In this document: positions 6,516-13,090 of the stretch, one piece after another
Position numbering within the stretch: the stretch's first letter is position 1
Layout of the letters: every line of letters begins with the position of its first letter
Source of the DNA: X23 sp050251575
GTDB lineage: Bacteria; Bacillota; Clostridia; SK-Y3
Reading direction: 5' to 3'
Assembly: GCA_050251575.1 (NCBI GenBank)
Contig: JBFWMP010000045.1
Location: 1 to 17,526 of the forward strand
Length of the DNA: 17,526 nt
Program-made: the position numbers and the translations under genes
The notes under the pieces: model-generated
The model's input: only the letters and a program-made list of their open reading frames with translations
Database searches by the model: none
What the model was told of the DNA's origin: nothing

Positions 6516-8324
6516 TTAATCTAGTTTCAGCACCGACATAAATGCTTCCTGCGGTACTTCTACCGATCCTACCTGACGCATTCTCTTCTTGCCTTCCTTC
6601 TGCTTCTCCAGCAACTTCTTTTTTCGCGTAATATCTCCTCCGTAGCATTTTGCCAATACATCCTTACGCATCGCCTTCACTGTTTCTCTTGCAATAACCT
6701 TATTCCCAATTGCAGCCTGGATAGGTATTTCAAACATCTGCCTTGGTATGGACTCTTTAAGTTTTTCAGCAATTCTTCTGCCACGTGCATAGGCTTTCTC
6801 AGTATGCACAATAAATGATAATGCATCTACTATTTCACCATTTAACAACGTATCTAACTTAACCAAGTCAGATTTCCTATAACCAATCAACTCATAATCA
6901 AACGATGCGTAGCCCTTGGATTTTGACTTAAGTGCGTCAAAAAAGTCATAAATAATTTCGTTCAAAGGCAATTCATAGACTAACACAGTCCTACCCTCAT
7001 CCAAGTAACTCATATCTTTATAAGTTCCTCTGCGCTCCTGGCATAACCCCATGATATTTCCGACAAATTCTGTCGGTACCATAATAGAAGCTTTTACAAT
7101 GGGCTCCTCCATATAGTCTATTTCCGCAGGAGAAGGAAGATTGGTAGGATTATCTACATTCATCAATTCTCCATTGTTTTTAATTACTTTATAGATAACA
7201 CTTGGTGCAGTCGTAACAAGATCAAGATTATATTCTCGTTCTAAACGCTCTTGGATGATCTCCATGTGAAGCAATCCTAAAAAACCACATCTGAAGCCAA
7301 AGCCTAAAGCGATTGATGTCTCCGCTTCAAAAGTCAATGATGCATCATTGAGCTGCAGCTTTTCCAAAGCATCTCGCAAATCTTCATATCTCGCACCATC
7401 AGCCGGATAAATCCCGCAAAAAACCATAGAATTCACTTTCCTATAACCGGGCAGCGGCTCTTTCGCCGGATTTTTCACTGTAGTGATCGTATCCCCGACT
7501 CTTGTATCACGTACATTTTTAACACTGGCTGCAATAAAACCTACTTCTCCTGCTGATAATTCATCAGAGTTAATCAATCCCCCCGGAGCCAAATACCCTA
7601 CTTCAGTAACATCAAACTCCTTGTTAGTAGCCATCATTTTAATTCGAGTACCTGGTGATACCCGCCCTTCCTTAACTCTTACATATGCTATAACACCCTT
7701 ATAACTATCATAATAAGAATCAAAAACAAGCACTTTCAGCGGTGCATCGGGATCTCCAAGCGGCGGCGGAACTTTCTTAATAATCTGTTCCAGCACTTCT
7801 TCTATACCAATACCTTGCTTGGCAGATATTAATGGTGCATCTTCCGCCACAATACCTATAACGTCTTCTATCTCATTCTTTACAAATTCAGGTCGTGCAC
7901 TAGGCAAATCAATTTTATTAATGACAGGAACTATTTCATGATTATTTTCTATGGCCAGATAAGTATTCGCCAATGTCTGAGCTTCAATACCCTGTGCGGC
8001 ATCCACAACCAGGATAGCTCCTTCACAGGCCGCCAAACTACGGGATACCTCATAGGTAAAATCCACATGTCCCGGTGTATCAATAAGGTTAAGGAAATAC
8101 TCTTCTCCATCCTGCGCCTTATACACCAACCTTACGGCACGGGCCTTAATGGTAATGCCCCGTTCTCTCTCCAAGTCCATATTGTCCAATACCTGGTTTT
8201 CCATTTCTCTTTCTGTAAGAACGCCAGTTTTCTCAAGCAATCTATCTGCCAAAGTAGATTTGCCATGATCTATATGTGCAATAATTGAAAAATTTCTTAT
8301 TCTATCTTGCCTATTGTTGGCCAT
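6516..8324 (-). CDS. lepA: Elongation factor 4 (LepA), ribosome back-translocating GTPase
   Basis: Translational GTPase that binds ribosomes and acts on stalled or mis-translocated complexes and in subunit biogenesis. The 602 residues contain all G motifs: P-loop AHIDHGKST (16-24), switch I RERGITIKAR, DTPGH, NKIDLPSA and SAKQGIG. EF-G-like domains II, III and V follow, then the LepA-specific C-terminal domain ending VEVPQEAFMSVLKLD. Length is that of the family. The start codon follows AAGGAGG by 12 bases, a longer spacing than at its neighbours, but MANNRQDRIRNFSIIAHIDHG is the family start and no better start exists. It has its own promoter just upstream and is probably co-transcribed with hemW. 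Confidence 0.97.
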   Translation of the reverse strand: MANNRQDRIRNFSIIAHIDHGKSTLADRLLEKTGVLTEREMENQVLDNMDLERERGITIKARAVRLVYKAQDGEEYFLNLIDTPGHVDFTYEVSRSLAACEGAILVVDAAQGIEAQTLANTYLAIENNHEIVPVINKIDLPSARPEFVKNEIEDVIGIVAEDAPLISAKQGIGIEEVLEQIIKKVPPPLGDPDAPLKVLVFDSYYDSYKGVIAYVRVKEGRVSPGTRIKMMATNKEFDVTEVGYLAPGGLINSDELSAGEVGFIAASVKNVRDTRVGDTITTVKNPAKEPLPGYRKVNSMVFCGIYPADGARYEDLRDALEKLQLNDASLTFEAETSIALGFGFRCGFLGLLHMEIIQERLEREYNLDLVTTAPSVIYKVIKNNGELMNVDNPTNLPSPAEIDYMEEPIVKASIMVPTEFVGNIMGLCQERRGTYKDMSYLDEGRTVLVYELPLNEIIYDFFDALKSKSKGYASFDYELIGYRKSDLVKLDTLLNGEIVDALSFIVHTEKAYARGRRIAEKLKESIPRQMFEIPIQAAIGNKVIARETVKAMRKDVLAKCYGGDITRKKKLLEKQKEGKKRMRQVGSVEVPQEAFMSVLKLD

Positions 8325-8399
8325 GCGTCAATAAATCCTCCTTCAAGCTCTAAAAGAATTTCATAAAGTATCTTACATTATAACATTTATCATTGCAAT

Positions 8400-8429
8400 A
8401 TTATAGCATATATGTATTACTTCTGTCAG
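8400..8429 (-). promoter_or_regulatory. Predicted sigma-A promoter of lepA
   Basis: On the minus strand CTGACA (8429-8424), an 18-bp spacer and a perfect TATAAT (8405-8400) preceded by TGC, which gives an extended -10. The -35 box begins two bases from the foot of the long hairpin at 8432-8486, so the end of the upstream unit and the start of the lepA unit are packed together. The leader would be about 70 nt. Confidence 0.7.
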
Positions 8430-8431
8430 TA

Positions 8432-8486
8432 TACAAATACAGAATAGGTGCGGCATATATTCCGCCGCACCTATTCTGTATTTGTA
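8432..8486. terminator. Perfect 23-bp stem-loop ending the upstream small gene
   Basis: Arms 8432-8454 and 8464-8486 are exact reverse complements around a 9-nt loop. The last codons and the TAG stop of the small membrane-protein gene lie inside one arm. No T-run follows on either strand, so it is not a textbook intrinsic terminator; it may block read-through, protect the 3' end of the mRNA, or both. The lepA -35 box lies directly beside it. Confidence 0.7.
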
Positions 8487-8815
8487 ACTGCTCTTGTATA
8501 ATTATTGAATCTTGTCACATACTCTTCTGCTTTTTGATAATATTTATCCAGCCATCCCACCATATTATTCCAATCTATTTTAATATAACTCAGATTTACT
8601 TCAACCTCACAATTCATAAAATCCAGCTCGTATACAGAATCTCCTGTTTTCACAAGACTAGCTATTTTAATTTCATCATTTATGCCAAGCATTGAATTGA
8701 CAGAGTAATCAACCGTTATCAATCCCACAACTACTATTGCAAGGCTAACAAGAATTGTAAGTACAAATAAGCGCTTGCTTCGTTTTCGGCGCTTATACAA
8801 TTCCAGCCTATTCAT
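8471..8815 (-). CDS. Small membrane-anchored protein of unknown function
   Basis: I do not recognise this 114-residue protein. It starts with a basic cytoplasmic stretch (YKRRKRSKR, 7-15), then one transmembrane helix (about 16-38, LFVLTILVSLAIVVVGLITV) and a roughly 75-residue domain, which by the positive-inside rule should face outward. That domain is polar, has a single cysteine (FMNCEVEV), a tryptophan pair (DWNNMVGWLDKYY) and a helical C-terminus. The start has GGAGGTG four bases upstream. It lies 85 bp behind spoIIP with no clear terminator between, so co-expression during sporulation is plausible but inferred. The stop codon is inside a perfect hairpin. Confidence 0.8.
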   Translation of the reverse strand: MNRLELYKRRKRSKRLFVLTILVSLAIVVVGLITVDYSVNSMLGINDEIKIASLVKTGDSVYELDFMNCEVEVNLSYIKIDWNNMVGWLDKYYQKAEEYVTRFNNYTRAVTNTE

Positions 8816-8900
8816 ATCGCACCTCCAAGATTTTGTCTTTAGTGATATTTTCCCCTGTCTTGCATATGTAATACAGTAATAGTTATGGTAACTGAGGAAT

Positions 8901-10211
8901 TTATTTCTTTATTTCCTTCATAACTTCAGCAACACTCTTAGCAATATACTTACCACTTGCCATTGCTTCCTCTAAAGTATTACCATTTGCTCCAACTTCT
9001 ATAATCAATGATCCGGGTGTTGTATGCTGATTATATCTGTAAGGTACTAAATATACAGGTCTTGCTAAACCGGAATATAAATCACACATTTTCTTTTGCA
9101 CTTTCAAAGCAAGCTTGAAGTTTTCCTTCCAGTTTGGATGTGATAGTCCTCCAAGGTCCGTTCCTGCTACAATCATTACTTGTGCTACTTTTTCACTTCC
9201 TACCTCTGCTGTAACCTTCAGTTTTTTGCCATCGTCAAAAATCAAAGCATCTCTATGGATATCCAATACAAGTTTAATAGATGGATTTCTCTTCAGCTGC
9301 TTCTCCACTGTTTTTAATGCTGCTGAATAAGAGCCATTATAGGATGGATAGTCATGTACTGTTTTGTCATGAATAACAGAAACTCCCATGCTTTTTAGAT
9401 TATTTGCTATTTCTTCCCCCACTCTTACGACATTATATCTTGAATCTTCGGTCCTATCAGGATCACTAGGCGTATAATTATTATTTTTTGTAGGTGTATA
9501 TGCCTCCGATGTATGGGTATGAATGATTAATACATGAGGTCCTGTCCCTGTTATATTCGTTTTCAAATCTTCTTCCAGTAATTGCGAAATATTAATAGAT
9601 TTCTTTGCTTCATTTTTTACATAGATTCCTTCTGCAAATTCAGCTCCGCTAATGTTTGAAGGATTATAGTTGATTTCCTTGATATCATCTTCTGCAAAAT
9701 CCTCTGAATCATTATTATCATAACGTTCCACACCCGTTGGAACAGATGATCCATATCCATCTATATTTGAGGCATCTGCCTCCTGCACTTCCTTTCTGTC
9801 ACTAGGATTCCATACAGCACTTTCTCTGTCAGGACCCAAGGCATGAATCATGCTGTCTTCATATTTCTTAACTAAAAGTATCTGACTGCTGATAATAGTA
9901 ACAGGCTTCTTAATATCAAAACCAGTTATAAACTGTATAAACCACCTTATATCCTTATCATCTTCCAATCTACTTCCGGGCTTGCCCTTTAGCACATTGA
10001 TTACCGGCAGAACACTCTCGATATGAGACTTCAAAAAATCTCCTTCCACCAAACCGAAAGACCCTATCTCTTCTAAAATAAACTGCTTGTTTATATAGAA
10101 ATTAATTTTATTAGTGATTACTAACACATGAGAAAACAAATAGAATACAACTATGATTAATATAGATAACAATGCGATTTTCTTCTTATTAGCAATTTTA
10201 ACGCTTATCAT
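8901..10211 (-). CDS. spoIIP: Stage II sporulation protein P, peptidoglycan amidase/endopeptidase
   Basis: Cell-wall hydrolase that, in the known DMP complex with SpoIID and SpoIIM, thins septal peptidoglycan and drives engulfment of the forespore. The 436 residues have an N-terminal transmembrane anchor (about 11-31), a linker rich in Asp and Asn (about 120-200) and the SpoIIP catalytic domain from about 225. Visible motifs are VLIIHTHTSEAYTP (His231 and His233), DIHRDA (His319) and IIEVGANGNT (Glu405), consistent with the metal and catalytic residues of amidase_3-like enzymes. The start at 10211 has GGGGG six bases upstream; an earlier in-frame TTG at 10244 is less likely. gpr lies upstream, as in Bacillus, but here a 346-bp spacer with a repeat element separates the two. 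I could not find a convincing sporulation-sigma promoter. Confidence 0.94.
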   Translation of the reverse strand: MISVKIANKKKIALLSILIIVVFYLFSHVLVITNKINFYINKQFILEEIGSFGLVEGDFLKSHIESVLPVINVLKGKPGSRLEDDKDIRWFIQFITGFDIKKPVTIISSQILLVKKYEDSMIHALGPDRESAVWNPSDRKEVQEADASNIDGYGSSVPTGVERYDNNDSEDFAEDDIKEINYNPSNISGAEFAEGIYVKNEAKKSINISQLLEEDLKTNITGTGPHVLIIHTHTSEAYTPTKNNNYTPSDPDRTEDSRYNVVRVGEEIANNLKSMGVSVIHDKTVHDYPSYNGSYSAALKTVEKQLKRNPSIKLVLDIHRDALIFDDGKKLKVTAEVGSEKVAQVMIVAGTDLGGLSHPNWKENFKLALKVQKKMCDLYSGLARPVYLVPYRYNQHTTPGSLIIEVGANGNTLEEAMASGKYIAKSVAEVMKEIKK

Positions 10212-10346
10212 TTTCATCCCCCGCTTTTGTACACAACTATTCAATTATCTATATTCAAGAGCTAGGGGATTTATGAATGTTAAGATATACATATGAATAA
10301 TTGTTCCGCAACGTGACATAAGTATCGAGAATATGATATGGGGACA

Positions 10347-10502
10347 GGGCGAGCGTACTGAGAAAGTCCGTATTCTGTCATTCTGAATGAAACGAAGTGA
10401 AATGAAGAATCTTAAAAGTTGCTTAAATGTTAAGATCCTTCACTTACGTTCAGGATGACATCTCGAGTTTCTTTTGCTTAATCATACTTTTTCAGTGGTT
10501 TC
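10347..10502. repeat. MITE-like fold-back element, copy A
   Basis: This fills much of the 346-bp gene-free spacer 10212-10557. Imperfect terminal inverted repeats ACTGAGAAAGT (10357-10367) and ACTTTTTCAGT (10486-10496; one mismatch) enclose an inner inverted repeat running from TGTCATTCTGAATGAA with GAAGAATCTTA to TTAAGATCCTTC with TTCAGGATGACA. It aligns along its whole length with copy B (15483-15628) in opposite orientation, except for a 10-nt insertion (ACGAAGTGAA) here. No ORF or transposase is present. The rest of the spacer holds only a weak 7-nt repeat near gpr and the spoIIP leader. Confidence 0.8.
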
Positions 10503-10524
10503 ACCTGTGCCAAAATCCAATTTC

Positions 10525-10545
10525 TGTGAACTATGAACTACTAAC
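10525..10545. repeat. Short heptanucleotide repeat downstream of gpr
   Basis: Three adjoining 7-nt units, TGTGAAC, TATGAAC and TACTAAC, lie 12 bp beyond the gpr stop codon. A more degenerate relative (TATGAAT, TACGAAC, TACTGTG) is at 11560-11581, just upstream of the gpr ribosome binding site. The period is the same as in the arrays at 3413 and 6432. Short enough that chance is possible. Confidence 0.4.
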
Positions 10546-10557
10546 ATATTATTTTAA

Positions 10558-11538
10558 TTAGTGTACATATCTATTGACATCTTTAAGTCCAATGCCTTCA
10601 TGTAGTGCAATATTAATTCCATTGGCGATAACCTTAGAAACATCTTCAATAATCGTATCTACTTCCTTAGGTGTCACCATCAAGTTTCCGATATCAGGTG
10701 ACAATACTTCCTGAATAAGCGCATATTTCTCATTCCTATCCATGCTCTTAAGGGTTTCATAAAATACAGAACCCTGCTCTACTTGTTTTAACATCGAGTC
10801 CATCACAAGGTCTATAGTATCATTTGCCATAGTAGCAGCATCTACCACTGTTGGAACGCCAATGGCAATTACCGGTACTCCCAAAGTTTGCACCGTTAGT
10901 CCCATACGTTTGTTACCCACACCGGAACCTGGATTTATTCCGGTATCTGCGATCTGTATCGTTGTGCTTACTCTATCCATTCTTCTTGATGCCAATGCAT
11001 CAATAGCAATAACCAAATCCGGTTTAACTCTATCCACAATTCCTCTAATGATTTCTCCTGTTTCAATCCCTGTTAATCCCAGCACACCCGGTGCAATTGC
11101 ACACACAGGGCGGACACCCTCATCAATTTGCTCAGGTACATATTCAATAAGATGACGTGTGACCATCAAGCTGGATACTACTTGAGGTCCTAGTGCATCC
11201 GGGGTTATATTCCAATTTCCTAATCCTACCACTAAAATATTTGCTTTTTTATCTATCTTAATGATATCGTATAGCTCTTTTGCTAAAATCTTACATACCT
11301 CTTCCTGCAATTCCGGATTTCTTTCTCTTAACCGAGGCACTTCCAGTGTTATATAATTGCCTATAGGCTTCCCCATCGCCTTCGTGCCCTCTTCTGAAGT
11401 GATTTTCACTCTTGTTACCGCAATATCTTTATTCCCTGCATTTTCTACCTCTACACCCGGGACCTCTGATTCCTGTCTTGCGTTCTGCTTATACATCTCT
11501 CTGGCTTCAACAGCCAAGTCTGTTCGAACATTGTACAT
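10558..11538 (-). CDS. gpr: Germination protease Gpr (spore SASP-degrading aspartic endopeptidase)
   Basis: Made in the forespore as a zymogen and activated late in sporulation; starts degradation of the DNA-protecting small acid-soluble proteins at germination. The 326 residues hold the family landmarks GLGNWNITPDALGP (Asp114) and DLVIAIDALASRRM (Asp180), which correspond in sequence and spacing to the proposed catalytic Asp127 and Asp193 of the Bacillus megaterium enzyme, plus NPGSGVGNKR and LMVTPKEVD. The N-terminus VRTDLAVEARE matches the Bacillus auto-processing region, so the pro-segment would be only about 7 residues. It lacks an insertion found in Bacillus Gpr, as I recall is usual in Clostridia. 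I chose the ATG at 11538, 9 bases after GGAGG; the ATG at 11544 is only 3 bases away. No clear sigma-G promoter was found. Confidence 0.95.
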   Translation of the reverse strand: MYNVRTDLAVEAREMYKQNARQESEVPGVEVENAGNKDIAVTRVKITSEEGTKAMGKPIGNYITLEVPRLRERNPELQEEVCKILAKELYDIIKIDKKANILVVGLGNWNITPDALGPQVVSSLMVTRHLIEYVPEQIDEGVRPVCAIAPGVLGLTGIETGEIIRGIVDRVKPDLVIAIDALASRRMDRVSTTIQIADTGINPGSGVGNKRMGLTVQTLGVPVIAIGVPTVVDAATMANDTIDLVMDSMLKQVEQGSVFYETLKSMDRNEKYALIQEVLSPDIGNLMVTPKEVDTIIEDVSKVIANGINIALHEGIGLKDVNRYVH

Positions 11539-11721
11539 ATTCATTTACCTCCATCATTTTATGAATTTACGAACTACTGTGACCTGCTTCTACACATCAC
11601 AAGCATCACAAAAATAGTCGTGCAAATAGATTTCGAGTTTTTACCATCCGCTACCACTATCTTCATATTAATTCTTTATTAAATTTTACTATTGATTGTT
11701 TTTTTATACTTGAAATAGTCC

Positions 11722-11750
11722 TTGCTTTTTTTGAACTTTCGTGTTAAAAT
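11722..11750 (+). promoter_or_regulatory. Predicted sigma-A promoter of rpsT
   Basis: TTGCTT (11722-11727), a 17-bp spacer and TAAAAT (11745-11750) preceded by TGT, an extended -10 that can offset the weaker -35. Transcription would start near 11757, giving a leader of about 29 nt that holds GGAGG. The rest of the divergent rpsT-gpr spacer (11539-11785) is AT-rich, and I see no reliable promoter for gpr in it. Confidence 0.7.
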
Positions 11751-11785
11751 ATGCTTTGTGAATTAGAATACTGGAGGTGAATATA

Positions 11786-12052
11786 TTGCCTAACATTAAG
11801 TCTGCTGAAAAAAGAGTAAAGGTTATTAAGGTAAAGACCTTAAGAAACCAAATAATCAAAACATCTTTAAAATCTTCTATCAAGAAATTTGATAACTCAG
11901 TTGTTGAAGGAAATATAGAAAAGGCAAACGCAGCTTTCAAAACAGCTGTTAAAAAAATAGACCAGGCTTCTGCGAAAGGTACTCTACATAAGAATACCGC
12001 CGCTAGAAAAAAATCTCAACTGACAAGAAAACTTAAAACCGTTAGTGCATAG
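11786..12052 (+). CDS. rpsT: 30S ribosomal protein S20
   Basis: Primary-binding protein of the 30S subunit that contacts 16S rRNA. The 88 residues are highly basic and helical and begin MPNIKSAEKRVKV, the conserved S20 start, with the typical C-terminal KNTAARKKSQLTRKL. The start is a TTG at 11786, placed 8 bases after GGAGG; an in-frame GTG at 11777 overlaps that ribosome binding site and is rejected. Non-ATG starts are common for rpsT, and translational autoregulation through a weak start is known in E. coli. It is the only plus-strand gene here, convergent with holA and divergent from gpr, and has its own promoter and terminator. Confidence 0.97.
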   Translation: MPNIKSAEKRVKVIKVKTLRNQIIKTSLKSSIKKFDNSVVEGNIEKANAAFKTAVKKIDQASAKGTLHKNTAARKKSQLTRKLKTVSA

Positions 12053-12055
12053 AAA

Positions 12056-12087
12056 TAAAAACGTACTTATATAAGTACGTTTTTTTA
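12056..12087. terminator. Bidirectional intrinsic terminator between rpsT and holA
   Basis: A perfect stem ACGTACTT/AAGTACGT with an ATAT loop (12061-12080) is flanked by an A-run on the left and seven T residues on the right, so it can stop rpsT transcripts on the plus strand and holA transcripts on the minus strand. The TAA stop codon of holA (12087-12085) lies in the edge of the T-run, so the two convergent genes share about 32 bp. Confidence 0.93.
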
Positions 12088-13089
12088 CTTATTAGCTCCA
12101 TATTGTGCGATAAACATTTCTAACGTTAACCAATCATTGATCTTACTTGTTTTAATAGCAGTATCCATCGTTAAGCATTCCTGCAAAATATTATGAAGAA
12201 GCCCTATTGAAAATCGCTGAGCATTTTGAATATGCTTTTTAACAGCAAAAGGTGGTATCCCGATTTCTTTGGCAATCCTTTCATTGGTTCCTCCCTGATT
12301 CAATAACAACTTAACCTTAAGCAGATCTGCATATTGCTTGGATAATAAAGAAAGAATTTTAACGACCGGTTCCTTTAATATCTTCATATCTTCAAGCATT
12401 AGAAATGCTTCCTGTGTTCTACTCTCCATTAGTGCATCAATCATATTAAAAACTTTGCTTTCTATGGATTTGGAGCACACTGCATCAATATCCTCTTTCG
12501 TAATCACATTTCTGTTTCCCGCGTGATAGACCAATTTATCAATCTCATTTTTTGTACTTACCATGCCCGCATCACAATGCTGAAGCAAATAATAAATATC
12601 CTCCTTCTGCATTTTTTTATGATAAGTATTTAATATTCTGGCAACCCAGCTTATTAGGTCCGCTGCTTTCTGATATTTAAACTCCAATATAAGACCATTC
12701 TTTTTAATAAGATTATACAATTTACTTCTTTTATCTATTTCTTTTTCGTAGAATGCTATACAAATATATGAAGGAACATCCTCCAAATAGCTCTCCCAAA
12801 ATACCTTTTCTGCTGCCTTAGGTGATTTAAAAATACCACTGTCCTTTATTACCAGCATTTTCTTTTCAGCCATTACAGGCAGAGATTCAATCGCATCCCC
12901 TATCTGCTGAGAATTCATATTCTTTCCTTCAAAATAATAATAATTGAAATCTTTAAACGTATTATCTACTAACTTATTTTTAAGCTGATTCAAATAATAT
13001 TCCTGTAAGAAGGCTTCTTCTCCGCAAAACAGATATACACCCGAGAACTTTCCTTCCTTCAATTGCTTTTTAAATAAGTCCAAACTCAA
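12085..13089 (-). CDS. holA: DNA polymerase III subunit delta
   Basis: Clamp-loader subunit that opens the beta sliding clamp at the replication fork. The 334 residues begin with the delta N-terminal signature (FSGVYLFCGEEAFLQEYYLNQL), continue through the AAA-like domain (VFNMIDALMESRTQEAFLMLEDM) and end in the helical collar region (LTMDTAIKTSKINDWLTLEMFIAQYG). Length is typical of Firmicute HolA/YqeN. I place the start at a TTG (13089), six bases after AAGGTG and one base beyond the comEC stop, which suggests translational coupling. An in-frame ATG at 13119 would overlap comEC by 29 bases and lacks a good ribosome binding site. Co-transcribed with comEC. Confidence 0.9.
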   Translation of the reverse strand: MSLDLFKKQLKEGKFSGVYLFCGEEAFLQEYYLNQLKNKLVDNTFKDFNYYYFEGKNMNSQQIGDAIESLPVMAEKKMLVIKDSGIFKSPKAAEKVFWESYLEDVPSYICIAFYEKEIDKRSKLYNLIKKNGLILEFKYQKAADLISWVARILNTYHKKMQKEDIYYLLQHCDAGMVSTKNEIDKLVYHAGNRNVITKEDIDAVCSKSIESKVFNMIDALMESRTQEAFLMLEDMKILKEPVVKILSLLSKQYADLLKVKLLLNQGGTNERIAKEIGIPPFAVKKHIQNAQRFSIGLLHNILQECLTMDTAIKTSKINDWLTLEMFIAQYGANK

Positions 13090-13090
13090 T

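Noticed and set aside
8377..8382. Second TATAAT before lepA
   Set aside because: No -35-like hexamer stands at 16-18 bp; the position is occupied by the other TATAAT box. The upstream promoter is better.
10212..10346. Sporulation-sigma promoter for spoIIP
   Set aside because: Some AT-rich boxes resemble sigma-E elements, but none has both hexamers at the right spacing; I could not support a call. The same applies to a sigma-G or sigma-F site upstream of gpr (11545-11785).
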